Assembly: GCA_028583415.1 (NCBI GenBank)
Contig: CM053267.1
Span: forward strand, 55,132,914-55,196,913
Source of the DNA: Protea cynaroides
Lineage: Eukaryota; Streptophyta; Magnoliopsida; Proteales; Proteaceae
Length of the DNA: 64,000 nt
Direction of reading: 5' to 3'
Every line of letters begins with the position of its first letter. Positions within the stretch are counted from its first letter, which is position 1. The notes under the pieces were generated by a model that was not told the DNA's origin, did no database searches, and saw nothing but the letters and a program-made list of their open reading frames with translations. Below are positions 21,037 through 32,745 of this stretch, piece by piece. The position numbers and the translations under genes are program-made.

Positions 21037-23166
21037 TTACTCAAATAAAATCGCCCATGATGTTATTTCACATTTACAACCGAGCCTTGACGTAGGTGAA
21101 ACAATAATATTTAAATTCTCAATAGCATATTTTCCCTCCAACGGAATCCCAAACCAGTAAAAACCATTGAAATGGTGAATGTAGAATAGATCTTCATCAA
21201 CAAAAGGAACGTCCTCAATTCTCAGTGTATAACGACACGTGATCCTTTTCTTTTCTTTTTGGCTGATAGAAGCCTCAATATCAAAATTGATGGATGGTAG
21301 CCGTTCCATCACGTTTGAAAGACATTTGAAAACAAAGCATAGACTTAACCCCTTCTTACCAGTCAAGAAATAATATGGGTTTGCCGTTAGCCCATCTGGG
21401 TTTGCCATCAGCCCATCTGGGTTTGCCTCATCTGGGTTTCCCGTGAGCCCACCTGGGTTTGCCGTGAGCCCGTCTGGGTTTGCCTCATCTGTGTTTGCCA
21501 TGAGCCCATCTGGATTTGCCGTGAGCCCGTCTAGGTTTGCCTCATCTGGGTTTTCCATGAGCCCATCTGGGTTTGCCTCATCTGGGTTTGCCTTGAGCCC
21601 ATCTGGGTTTCCCTAAAAGAAATTCAAATGGGAGGAAAGGAATGAAAGGAGCCGTCAATAATCAATCAAACTAATAAAGTAAATGGAGAAGGATCGTTAG
21701 CTGCCCGACAGTCCGTCGTCCCTTCTGTACCCTCGCATTACTCATTTCATTGTCTATGTGAGAGAGTCCAGCGGACTCTGCCGGGTAAGGATATCTTTTC
21801 CCTTTAAACTAATTTTTTTTGGTATGACCCTTTAAACTAATTAGCGGTTTTATATAGTTCCAATTAGAATAAGAGTAGGCCAGGAAAAATAAAGATTCCA
21901 GATCCCCTACCCACATACCCACATAATAATCACCCTCCATTTTTTATAACCATGTTTTAGAAGTGGACTCACTCATATACGGTTCCCAAAAGTGTAGGTG
22001 GTTACCAAGTGGAGAGAAGATCCACAAATAAACAAGAGGGGTTAAATAAGAAGGGTGAAAATACCTTGCTAAGTTTCTTCCTTGCAGTACGTGTCAAGTT
22101 ATAACATCCCTGCACATCTAATTCTTCCAAGGATTTTATTCCCTCGAGCCCTTGGATCTTTTTCAGCTCTTTGCAATCTTTAAGCAGTAATTTTATCAAA
22201 ACTTTCAATTTTGACAAATCTGGTAGTTGTATCAATGAATAACATTTTTCATAGTGAAGTTCAACTAAACTGGAGGGAAGCTCCGGGATGGATTTTAACA
22301 TCTTGCATTGAATGAATAATTGCTTCAACTTGGAAAACATTGAAAAACCATAAGGAAATTTTGAAATGCTGCAAGTGGGAGTACACTCCAGGAGACCGAG
22401 CTTCAACTTGGAAAGCATTGAAAAACCATAAGGAACTTTTGAAATATTGCAACTGGGAGTACACTCCATGAGACTGAGCTTTTCGAGAGATGTCAGTCGA
22501 AAAATGCTGTTTGGGAGCTCTTTAATTTTTGTCCTTGACAAGTCAAGAGTGACTAGAGATTTTAGATCCCCAATGGACTCGGGCAACTTCTTCAGTGATT
22601 TGCAGAATCTAAGAATAAGAATCATGAGCCACCTCAATTCCCCGATTGACTTATCTAACTTCTTTAAGGAAGAACATCCAGTAAAATCTAATTGCTCCAA
22701 GTAAGGGAACCATGAAAAGTTTGGGGACTTGGATAGATTAGGACAAGAGCGAAGATCGAGAACTTTCAACTTTTGGAACCGCTGTCAAAGTAAAAGAAAC
22801 CAAACAAATATATATTGTACCATCGTTCCATCAAACTTATAAATGATCAAATGACAAAGGAAATTAAAAGTTAAATTTATTAACTATACCTTATTTTCAT
22901 CATGAGGCTTGATATTCCAAGCTTGTGTAATATCGTTTCCCAATAAGATGAGATGAACCACTGTAGTATGATAAAAATTGGTCGGTGGAATATCCAAGCA
23001 ATGGCCCACCCACTTGAACCAGCATAGTGTAGAAGGAAGGCGTGAAAAATCTCCCTTGAAGTGTTTTGAATGAATCTGGAGAAATCTTAGATTTGACATG
23101 TTCTCAAAGTCTTCATTCCCTTGTTGCATCGGAGGGAAAGATTATGCCTTCTATCATGTCCATTCT
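21037..23166 (-). pseudogene. TNL copy 1, LRR and post-LRR exons, out of frame
   Basis: Exon 3 (23166-22890) opens IEGIIFPSDATRE and meets a stop because 11 bp present in copy 2 are missing at about 23125. Beyond the shift it reads DFENMSNLRFLQIHSKHF. Exon 4 (22781-22065) is an open LRR exon with repeats such as LKVLDLRSCPNLSKSP, LVTLDLSRTKIKELPNSI and LEELDVQGCYNL. Exon 5 (21612-21037) encodes an expanded NPDG repeat followed by a C-JID-like domain (FYWFGIPLEGKYAIENLNI) and a TAA stop. Splice sites look intact throughout. Apart from the 11 bp deletion the gene would be nearly whole, so the pseudogenisation looks recent. Confidence 0.8.
21375..21612 (-). repeat. Coding minisatellite in the last TNL exon (Asn-Pro-Asp repeats)
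   Basis: Units of about 18 bp encoding ANPDGL(T/M), mixed with a shorter unit giving NPDEA, run from the exon start to ANPYYFLTG. At least a dozen NPD/NPG cores occur. The matching exon of copy 2 (51920-51528) has a single NPDE before YYLTG, so the expansion is specific to copy 1. Confidence 0.9.
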
Positions 23167-23364
23167 CTACAATAAAAAATGACTCAAGTGAAAAATTGAA
23201 ATTAGTGAGTTCCAAAAAAGAATGGAATTATGATACCTGAGAAGAGTACAAATCACTAGGTGGAGAGAGGATATGCATTGTTATTTTGGGTATCATAATA
23301 AAAGCAATGTAGTGCATCCAAACCCGTCCAAAAGAATATGTATACAAGCTTAATTAATTCTCAC

Positions 23365-25865
23365 CTTATTGTACCCTCCTAGTACTTCCCAGATTTTGTC
23401 TCGAGACCATAATCTACTATGCTTATTGACCCAACTTTCTTCTAAAACAATATTCCTTCCCATGTCTTTAATCAGATCATCCATCTTTAAGTAGTATCCA
23501 TTGTTTTCATTACGTTCAAATTTTAGAAGAGATCTTTTAGTCAATCTGTCTATTTTTGATTTCGGGTAATAGCCACAAGCTTCCCATATAGAAATTACCA
23601 TTTTTTTCTTCCATCCAATGAAAAAACATGCACCATCAAGAAAAATGGTTTTCAGAATATCATATTTTAAAGTATCATAGTTTATCTTCAATCTTCTTTG
23701 GACTTCATCTATACCAATATTTGAAATTTTTTTTGGTATATCACTTATCTTGTCTTCTTTGTTGCTTACTTTGGATAGGTTCTTCCCCAACATCTCTAGA
23801 GTTAAAGGCAATCCTTGCGAATAATCCATCACATGTTTTGAAAGTTCTACATACTTTGTTGGAGGTTCATTCTTTGAAAATGCATGCTGACAAAAGAGTT
23901 GAAGAGATTGTTTATCATCCAGCTTTGGAGGCCGATAAATTTTAATCCCATTCAGAATATGTTCATCTCTGCTTACTATTATAACCTTACTTCCTTGACC
24001 AATCCAATTGGATTCACCAACCAAAGCCTCTACTTGTTCTTCACTATCCACATCATCAAGAACAACAATAACTTTTTCTTTATGAAGCATTTCTTTTATA
24101 AATGCTTTTCCGTTTTGAAAATCAGCATCAGTGTCTCTTTTCAAGATTTCTTTTAGAAATCGCTTTTGCAAGGTTTCTAGACCCATCCATTCCATTGTTT
24201 GTTTTCCAACATTTGAAAGAAAACAGTGTCTCTTGAAGGTTAAAAGACTGTGATTGTAGACGGCTCTCGCAATAGCTGTCTTTCCAATGCCTACATAACC
24301 ACAGATACCCACGAACTGAACATCGTTAGAACCAGAATTTAACAACAACAATACTTTCTCCACATGAGAATCCATTCCAATAGGGTGTTCACATTCAGGT
24401 AAGAGGGTGCTATTGATCAATTCATCCACAACCCTTTTGACAACTAATTCCACTTTATCTACTTGATTCCTGCAATCATTCCATGGCAAAAGCAAAATCA
24501 CAACAACTAATAATGAGACAAATACCTATAAAATATAAAAAATAATTTTAAAGTACTTAAAATTTTGGTGGAATGGAAATTAAGTAATAAAAAAAATAAT
24601 GAGACTTTAGTACGATAAAAATTTATAAACTAAGTTAGTAATTTATTCTACTACTAAGGCTTTCTTTGGTATGTATTATAGAATTAATTATATAATATAT
24701 TATGATATATGTAGTTGTTTGGTATGATTTATGATACTTATTTATAATAAAAAGAAATTGATATAATCTAAAATCTACAATTAGGTTTGAAGGTATTTAT
24801 CATTATTGTGATATTCTATTATATCTAAAAATAGATTAATGGTGTTAAATGGTTATTATTTATGATTCATAATTTATTCTCATAAATGATTTATTATAAA
24901 CAACTCATAAACATGGTAAACTATTAATATTTTGCATCACAAGGAAATTGATTGCTATGGTAAACTCAACAACCATGATGGTATGTCAAAATGGGTTTGA
25001 TTGTTGAAAAAATCTTGAACCAATTATGATACAAGGGGAAGTATCTCATACATGACCAGTCATAGATATTGCATCAAATTATGACTATGGTCGATGCATG
25101 GGATACCCACAAATCAAGCATTTTACCAATTCTATACTTCTCTCAGACAAGTAGGCATATTTCCTTCTTGTAATATATATTTTTTTTTCAGTACAAGTTT
25201 GTATCTATTTGTGTATCACATATGTCTAGAATAATTCATTATATATAATCAATAATGGATTGAAAATTAATGAAAATAATTTATTTTGACAAATAAATAT
25301 TACCCCTGGTAAAAGTTCTAAGATATGATAATGAGACTACCTTTAATTAATAGAAGTTTTGTGGGAGGGAGACTTACTTATTTATGTTGATGGATACTCC
25401 CTTGAAATTCCCTACAAATTTCAGAGCATTCCTCCAACTGAGTGCATCGTCCTTCTGATTGATCTCGTATTTAGTGAATGCCTTTTTAAAACATCCGGTT
25501 TGATGCTTAACTACCGATAAGTTAACGTGAAAGAATATGGGTATGATCAATTGATGGTTGGATCTCTGGCATTCAACCATCAGAGAGAGTTCTCGCAAAC
25601 ACTGTTTGCAATGCGCATAACCTGAAGAGAAGATAGGGATGTAGATTTTGCAACCTTCGATCACTGTACGGAGGCTTGGGTCAATAGCATCTCCAGTCTT
25701 CTTTTCTTCTCCTTTGAGAAAGACTACGATTCCTCTGTCTACCAGAGCTTTATGAAGGAAACCAACAAAATTATTGCGAGTATCTTCACTCCTAAAGTTA
25801 AGGAATACTTCGCAAGGAGAAGATACATTTGTGAAGGAAGGAGAGGAAGAACTAGAAGCAGCCAT
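23365..25865 (-). CDS. TNL copy 1, TIR and NB-ARC exons
   Basis: Exon 1 is 25865-25378 and exon 2 is 24469-23365, with a GTAAGT donor, a TTGCAG acceptor and a GTGAGA donor. The start is the MAASSSSSPSF methionine; an in-frame ATG lies 60 bp upstream. TIR domain: VFLNFRSEDTRNNF, CLRELSLMVEC (retaining the Glu of the NADase site) and the end ALKFVGNFKG. NB-ARC: P-loop GYVGIGKTAIA, kinase-2 VIVVLDDVD, RNBS-B GSKVIIVSRDEHIL, GLPLTLEMLG, and MDDLIKDMG where most family members have MHD. TNLs are cytoplasmic or nuclear immune receptors whose TIR cleaves NAD+. Both exons are open (531 codons), but the next exon is frameshifted, so conventional splicing gives a ~548-residue TIR-NB protein. Intron 1 holds a MITE. 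Confidence 0.85.
24657..24928. mobile_element. MITE in intron 1 of TNL copy 1
   Basis: It begins aaggctttctttggtatg and carries gaattaattatataatatat, taatctaaaatctacaatta and cataaatgatttatt, as in the copy at 17777-19594. Copy 2 of the gene has continuous intron sequence at the same place (ctactaagttacttgag, near 55250), which marks the insertion site. Confidence 0.75.
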
Positions 25866-26039
25866 CGCGTTACAGTTGCAGATCGTAGAGACAGGTATGT
25901 TCAAACAGCTTTTCTGTTTTTTCACTCAATTAATGATGTTATTAAAGGTGAAGACTTGCCAGCTTTTATGGGCAACTCTCGAGATTTTCCTTCCCAGTCT
26001 TTGTCCTCAAAATGTTTTTTTTTTTATTTATTTTAAAAA

Positions 26040-27180
26040 AAAATCTCCTTCCCCAGTTCCACCGTCTCCACATGGCATATGGGCATGATTTTACGTGGAA
26101 GTAGGTAATGGAAAAATATTATGTTATGGATCCGAAAATTTAAACCACAACTTGTATTTTGATTTTAAGTCATCAAACCCTTAATTTGTTATTAATTTTA
26201 CCCATCTTTTATTTGTTTAAATATGTATAAGGTAAACTTGTCATAATAGACAAGTCTCTTAAATAATGATGTGACATGATCTATAATTTTTTAATGGTAA
26301 AATTATAATTTCAAATTTGTTAAATTACTATTCTATTTTCTCTTAAACCATTAATAAATGACATATTTATCCTTTTAAACATTTTTTTTTTCTCTTTGAT
26401 CAGATTCCCAAATTGTTATTTGATTATCAAGTTAATAGGGAGGGTAATTAGGTAATTTTGTATCTTCTGTTAGTCAACTTAACGACGAGAATGTGCATGA
26501 AATTAATTGCAAAGTTGAGAATTCGATCACTTAAAAACAAAATACCAAGGAATGTGTGAAATTTTCCCAAGAATATATTATTTTCCCAAAAAAAAAAAAA
26601 AAAAAAAAAACCATTGAATACATTTGCCACGATTGAAGTCATGGCACACGAGGACCTTTTTAAAGCGTAAATCATGGTCCCCCACCATAAATCCCACCCA
26701 TAACCCATAATGTGGAAATTGATAGAAGTCGTATGAAGCTCTCGCTCGGCATGATGAAAAGGATTGACCTGCGTGCATTGTTTATGTCCAACTATGTAAT
26801 GGAAAATATTATGTTATGAATAATAGAATATATTAAGTCATTGCCCTGAAGAGGATGATTTACCCTTAAAAAATGTGATTAAATATTTTAGTAAGTACAT
26901 AAGTCCATACAATATATAAATTGTATCAAACTCCCATTTTTAACAATATTAAATACAAGTCAACTAAATTGGGATTGTCTCCATGTGAATGAACTATCGC
27001 ATAACTACAAACCTATCGTGGAATGGCCTCAGAACCTTCACAAAGAGTTTTTTTGATTGCTTCTGCTACAGTGTGTTCTTCGATCAAAATAAACAAACAA
27101 GTACAATTTCTATTCTAATTCCATCTAGGTTACATGCTGATAACCAGTCCCTCCCTCTCTTATAGAGAAAGTGATCATTT
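26040..27180. repeat. Gene-free flank upstream of TNL copy 1, first duplicate
   Basis: No gene seen. 26690-27160 is a diverged copy of 27900-28760, sharing gtaatggaaaatatt, gaatatatta and tgcataactac, plus the end around cgatcaaaataaa. A ~23 bp poly-A run sits near 26588-26610. Confidence 0.6.
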
Positions 27181-27779
27181 TATAATCTAATGTTTCTTAT
27201 ACACAATAACAAAATATCCAATGTTAAAGAATCAAGAAGACAGTTCGGCAACATCTCTACAACTTCATAGCATCTTGAAAGAAATACGAATAATTCTCGA
27301 AAGGAAAGGATCAAAATAAGAGTAAGGCAGATCCATCGAAGAAGACTTTTACTTTTTTCTTCTATGCAAAAAGGAAAATCCATACATAATAAATGAAACT
27401 TGTAAAATATAAAATTTTGAAAAAAAAAACTTATTAAATTTTGAACCATGTAAAGAAATAAAAAAGAAATTAATAAAAAAACGAAAAGGAAATTTTATTT
27501 TCATAATTTTTTTTTGTCCTTCAAAATATGTGGAGATGGAACTAGAGAAATTACAGAGAGAAATGAAAAGAAGAGAGTGACATTAATTTAAAAAAAGGAT
27601 TAAGGAAGCAACTTGGACTTGATCAATAAAACAAATGTAATTATTTGATATATTTTATGATACTTATTTATATTTAAAATAAATTAATATATTCTAAAAT
27701 CTATAAATGAAAAAGTATTTATCGTAATAATCTATTATTATTTTTTTATTATCGTATTTCTTTATTCTGAAAAAAAAAT

Positions 27780-28760
27780 TCTGCTTTCCCAGTTCTATGC
27801 TTTAATGGCACATGGGAATTCTTCCCAAGTAAAAATCTCCTTCTCAATTTTTTCCTCTCCACATGGCACATGCATGGGTACCCTTCTAGAGAGTATTCAT
27901 GCTCCCCGGACCCCAAACCTACAATGTGGAAAATCTCAGTCTGTAAAGCTCTCCACGTGGTGGGAAGGATTGACCCGCATTGTTTATGAGAACAGGTGGG
28001 TAATGGAAAATATTGAAGTTATGTATCATAGAATATATTAACGTACTTTCTACCGAAAAAAAGAAATAAAGAATATATTAACGTCCCGAAAAGGATGGAA
28101 GAGAATGCTTTACCCGTAAAAACGTGACGAGCATTTTAGTAAATACATAAACCCCTCCGATATATAAACTATATCATAATCCCATGTTACAACTATATAA
28201 CAATGTAACATAATCTACGATGGGATTGTCTTCAACCCAACACTTATATCTATGAATGATCTACTGCATAACTGCGAAGCTTTCATAGAATGCACAGACC
28301 CACCCGGCTTTGGGACCTTATAAAAAAAGTTTTTTATTTTTTATTTTTTTATTTTTTATTTTTTATTTTTTTATTTTTTTATTTTTTATTTTTTTATTTT
28401 TATTTTTAACATGTATCCAAACTTTTGCCTTAACTAATCCCAAAGGCTCATATTAACCCTATAATTGTATGGATCGGATCATTTTAGAGTTGAATGAGAA
28501 CCATTCCATTTACACCTATAACAAGAAAGAAAGAACACTTAAAACTCTCGTGTGAGTGGTCCGAAGGTAGCAAGAGGAGTTGAACTCAGTATCTTATACT
28601 TCCTGAAGTGAAGGCTCCTTGTCTACTCAACGACACCCTTGGGGTTCTTGACAAAAAAGTTGCTTGATCATCTCCACTCCGAAGTATTCTTGGATCAAAA
28701 TAAAAAGATGAGTACATTTCCAATTCCAATCAATACGTTATGTAGATAACTAGTTGCTCT
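27780..28760. repeat. Second duplicate of the TNL upstream flank
   Basis: Diverged direct copy of 26690-27180, also sharing the ccacatggca-type motif at 26070 and 27860. It is interrupted by the SINE-like retroposon at 28332-28652. Part of the same family (caacttcatagcatcttga) recurs at 27240 and 39260. Confidence 0.6.
28332..28652 (-). mobile_element. SINE-like retroposon with A-rich tail
   Basis: Flanked by a perfect 9 bp AAAAAAGTT (28323-28331 and 28653-28661). On the minus strand it starts AACCCCAAGGGTGTCGTTGA, has a B-box-like GAGTTCAACTCC and ends in an (AAAAATAAAAA)n tail. The paralogous flank near 27040 lacks it, which supports insertion. The tRNA origin is likely but not proven. Confidence 0.65.
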
Positions 28761-28892
28761 CTTTAAATCGTACTAAAGATTCTTTTGTGATCATAAACCC
28801 CTCAAATTAGGGGCTGGGATTGGAATTAAAATTTATTTTTGACCACCGATTGGGTTGTGAAATTCATAATACTTTCTAATTAATTTAGAATT

Positions 28893-29020
28893 AAAAAAAA
28901 AAAAAAAAAACCAGTGGAGTCATATTTTGTGCATAGGTATATAGAGTCCAAGAATAATTGAACTCATGACCTTTTCATTTTGAGGTGTTGATTTTTTTGC
29001 CAATTGAGCTATCCCCTTGG
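28893..29020 (-). mobile_element. tRNA-derived SINE (Au-like)
   Basis: The minus strand reads CCAAGGGGATAGCTCAATTGGCA with A box TAGCTCAATTGG (28998-29011) and B box GGTCATGAGTTCAAT (28957-28971), the RNA polymerase III promoter of a tRNA-like head. It ends in an 18 bp T tail (plus-strand A run 28893-28910), as in Au-type plant SINEs. No acceptor stem forms, so it is not a tRNA gene. Confidence 0.7.
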
Positions 29021-29461
29021 GATTCTAGCGAGACTCATTGCCATATTTAAAATTAAAATATTCTTATGTTGTCGTTGGATTTCGTCCGATGCCTAGGATG
29101 ATGCCACTAGTGACAATAGATCAAATGTATGCAGTGAGGTGGTCGGGTTTAACCCCATGACCACTCCGATGCTTAAGTCAATATAAAACCAAGACAAACA
29201 GATGTAATCCGAAGGTAAGATATCCGAATTCCTAGTAGAGGGGGACAGAAGTGCTTGGTTAGGAAGATGATAACTATGTAAGTTGTGAGTTTGAGAGTCA
29301 CTAAAATGAGTATCTTAGGCCCCGTTTGATAACACTCCAGCTCCCATGGAGCTACTTCTGGTCCGGAGTCGTTTTCTACTTCTTCTCCAGAGTCAAGATT
29401 TTTAGAGTAGAATGCTGTTTGATAACGCTGCTCCAAATCAAAAGACTATGCTTCTAGAATG

Positions 29462-29795
29462 CTATTTGGTGGCGGTGGTGGTGGTGTTGGTGGAGTTGGG
29501 GTGGTGGTGGTAGTGGTAGTGGTAGTGGTGCTGGTGGGTGGTGGTGGCGGTGGCAGTGGTGGGTGGTGGTGATGGCGGTAGTGGTGGCAGTGGTGGTAGG
29601 TGGTGGGTGGGTGGTGGTGGCGACGGTGGTGGGTGGTGGTGGCGGTGATGGTGGAAGGTGGTGGGTGGTGGTGGCGGGTGATGGTGGCGGCGATGGTGGA
29701 AGGTGGTGGGTGGTGGTGGCGGCGATGGTGGAAGGTGGTAGCGGCATCGGTGGTAAGTGGCGGGTGGTGGTGGTGGTGGCAGCGGTGACGGCAGT
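29462..29795. repeat. GGT-rich minisatellite, left block
   Basis: Degenerate tandem units of the type ggtggtggcggtgatggtgg and aaggtggtgggtggt. Spurious Gly/Val- or His/Pro/Thr-rich open frames run through it on both strands and are not genes. Confidence 0.95.
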
Positions 29796-30078
29796 TGTAA
29801 GACCTGCACTCCATAAACCCAGTCTAAACCTTGATTTCATGTTGTAGCAGGTCTTCTGATTATCACCGGGCCAAACGGGACGAGCGGATGACAAACATGT
29901 ACGAAATCGGACCAAAGACGGTCAAATAAGCGTCATTTATGATTGACCGGTCAACCGGTGTAGTCTGCGCAGCAGACTATTGTGATCCGGAAATTAGATT
30001 CTGCGGGTCCCACTTTCCTAAACCCTAATCCCTAGACCTTCCTAATCCTAATAGGGTTATTAAACCCTAATCCTAGCC

Positions 30079-30086
30079 TATTTAAA
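30079..30086 (+). promoter_or_regulatory. TATA box in the solo LTR
   Basis: TATTTAAA is followed about 30 bp later by acaaaccctagagaggagaa, a leader-like sequence. A strong donor (cgaca|GTAAGT at 30231) follows 150 bp downstream. The inverted LTR has TATTAATA at the matching place. Confidence 0.6.
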
Positions 30087-30112
30087 CCCCTCTAACCCTC
30101 CTCAAATCCTTT

Positions 30113-31774
30113 CCATCAACCCTTACAAACCCTAGAGAGGAGAAGGAGGTTGGAGAAGAAGAAGGAGCTAGGAAGAAGAAGGAGGTGCCGCCATTGCCGT
30201 TCGACGACGCTCACCTTACTCTAGTCGACAGTAAGTGTTTTGAATCACCCCTTTTACCTTATGACTCTAGTATGGTTGGATCAATATCATGCAAAGTAGG
30301 TATTGATCTAAACCCTAATTGATCATTAAACCCTAAATTGCTGTCAAACCCTAGATTCGAGTTCTAGGATAATTATCATTGAAATTAGACTTGAATGAGT
30401 TGGAAACAACTCTAAATCAATGCTCAGACTTAGAATGGATAGGAGAAACCCTGGAAACCGTGGAGAATGATCGACGATAGTCGAAAAGCCTAAAGTATGG
30501 TCTTCCGGAGACATACCGGTCAACCATACCGGTCGCTAGTTTTCCCACGGAGCTGCGACTGGTATGTTGCTACCGGTCAGCTCTGAAAGGCTGGTTTAAA
30601 CTCTGTTGGTTTTTCGACCAACGTGAAACCCTAAGAAACTATTCTAATTGAACCCTAATATTATGTAGGACCTTGTGATATTTCATTTAGGTCTTGTGTC
30701 GTGGAGCAAGCAATCAAACGAGCGTCAGGTAAGGGAATCTGACCTAAACCCTAATAATTAATGGACAGTAAATCGTTGTTAATAACCCTGAATATATATG
30801 ATGTGGTGTTTGTGCATATTCACATGTCATCCTTTACTTTTAGTTATTATTATTGTTCATGCATGATAGGATGTGATTGTTAGGCATGTGATTGTTTTCA
30901 TTGGTGTGTGGAATGGGAAGGGCCTGGGACCTGGGATCATTCCTCACACTGGTACCTTTTGTAGTATTCTATCTTAGCATGCTTAGTACGGGTGGGGTAT
31001 CAGGGGAAGGTCGTGGCACTGTGGTCTATGTCATGTTGACGCTGACCTGGCCATGTTGATGTGGCACTATGGTCTCCAACATATGGGCGCTAGCCTGGCC
31101 ACGATGCTTTAGCTCTATTTCTATGCCGTAAGGAGTTATGTTGGGATAGGGTCTACCTGCGTATTGTTTTGTCTTAGTATGCTTGATGCGGATAGGGTAT
31201 CAGGGGGAGGTGAGGTATTGTAGTCTCCAGCCCGGCCTGCACACTCTAGCTCTATCTCTATGCCGTAGTCAGCGGTACTAGGATGGAGCCTACATTGATG
31301 ACATATAGGATTTGTTAGTTGCGAGCCCAGTTTGCAAGCCCTAGCCAATAGGGGCTTATGTATTGGTATGGGTAGAGTATCAGGGGAGGTGCGGGTATAC
31401 CTTAGCTCTATCTCTATCCCATGATGGGTGCATGTGGGTCGGTGGTGGTGTGATCTACTGTGATGCCACACACTCGTGTATAGAGGTGCGGGGGCCACCA
31501 AACCTTTCTATAGCACATTGCAAACTTAAACCAGACCATAACATAAAATGATTGTTACTCATGCATAATATTGTGAAACTGTCTGATTGTCTTACTGAGC
31601 TAAGTTATGAGCTCACCCTTTGTACATACATTATTTTTAGATGTTGATGCAGGTTACACGGTGGACGACTATATGAACGCTCCAGCGTATGGAGGCGTTG
31701 CTGCTCTGGATGTACAGGTAGGAGAGGACGAGCATGACGCTTCATGCGAGTGTTCCTTCTGCGTGTACCTGTGA
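30113..31774 (+). other. Putative spliced transcript unit inside the solo LTR
   Basis: Three predicted exons. Exon 1 is about 30113-30230, with donor GTAAGT. Exon 2 is 30669-30728, between acceptor TTATGTAG and donor gcgtcag|GTAAGG. Exon 3 is 31641-31774, after acceptor TTATTTTTAG. Exon 3 encodes DAGYTVDDYMNAPAY, AALDVQ and EDEHDASCECSFCVYL, then TGA. If exon 3 is read unspliced, an in-frame ATG lies just upstream (MSSPFVHTLFL). The same donor, acceptors and frame recur in the inverted LTR. I do not recognise the peptide. AATAAA at about 31880 could end the transcript. Confidence 0.5.
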
Positions 31775-32055
31775 TTGGATTTTATTTATTTTAAATATTT
31801 TCAGTTGGATTAAAGTGATGTAAAGATATTTAGTTTATATTTTGGAATTTGAATAATTGGATACTTTATTTAAATTTATCAATAAATTCTCAGGTCATTT
31901 ATTTAAAGACTTCCGCTGTATTATTTATATTCTGATTGTGGTTATGTGTAGTGATTTGTATGAGTGGACACGGTCTTATCGAGATCCTGGTGTGAACTGT
32001 TGGTACAGTGACGGCTCACTCACACTTCTGGTTCAGCCAGAATAGGGGTGTGACA

Positions 32056-32745
32056 GTAGTGGTGGTAGGTGGTGGGTGGGTGGTGGTGGCGACGGTGGTG
32101 GGTGGTGGTGGCGGTGATGGTGGAAGGTGGTGGGTGGTGGTGGCGGTGATGGTGGAAGGTGGTACTGGCATCGGTGGTAAGTGGCGGGTAGTGGGTGGTG
32201 GTGGCGGCGGTGGCGGCAGTGGTGGTAGGTGGTGGGTGGGTGTTGGTGGCGACGGTGGTGGATGGTGGTGGCGGTGATGGTGGAAGGTGGTGGGTGCTGG
32301 TGGCGGTGATGGTGAAAGGTGGTGGGTGGTAGTGGCGGTGATGGTGGAAGGTGGTGGATGGTGGTGGCAGTGATGGTGGAAGGTGGTGGGTGGTAGTGGC
32401 GGTGATGGTGGAAGGTGGTAGGTGGTGGTGGCGGTGATGGTGGAATGTGGTGGGTGGTAGTGGCAGTGATGGTGGAAGGTGGTGGCGGCATCAGTGCGGT
32501 AAGTGGAAAGTGGTGGTGGAGGCGACAACGACGGCGGTGGTAGTGGCAGTGGTGGGTGGTGGCAGTGGCGGTGGTGTGTGGTGGCAACGACGACGATAGA
32601 GATGGTGGCTGCAGCGGTGGTGGTGGTGGTGGTGGCGATTGTGGGTGGTGGGTGGTGGTGGTGATGGTGACGGTGGAGGGTTGGTGGTGATGATGACAGT
32701 ACTAGTGGTGGTGGTGATGGCAGTCAGTAGTGGTAATAGCTTCGG
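32056..32745. repeat. GGT-rich minisatellite, right block
   Basis: Continuation of the array at 29462-29795 beyond the solo LTR, with at least ten units of about 35 to 45 bp such as ggtggcggtgatggtggaag. Confidence 0.95.

Larger units (their letters stand above)
29796..32055 (+). mobile_element. Solo LTR of a large gypsy element
   Basis: Begins TGTAAGACCTGCACTCC and ends AGGGGTGTGACA. Flanked by GCAGT (29791-29795) and GTAGT (32056-32060), a 5 bp duplication with one change. It interrupts a minisatellite that continues on both sides. Length 2,260 bp with no internal element sequence, so it is what remains after LTR-LTR recombination. It is a diverged relative of the inverted LTR at 33027-35576. 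Confidence 0.8.

Noticed and set aside
28957..29020. Possible tRNA gene (A and B boxes present)
   Set aside because: No acceptor stem or anticodon arm can be drawn and it carries a T tail; it is a SINE head.
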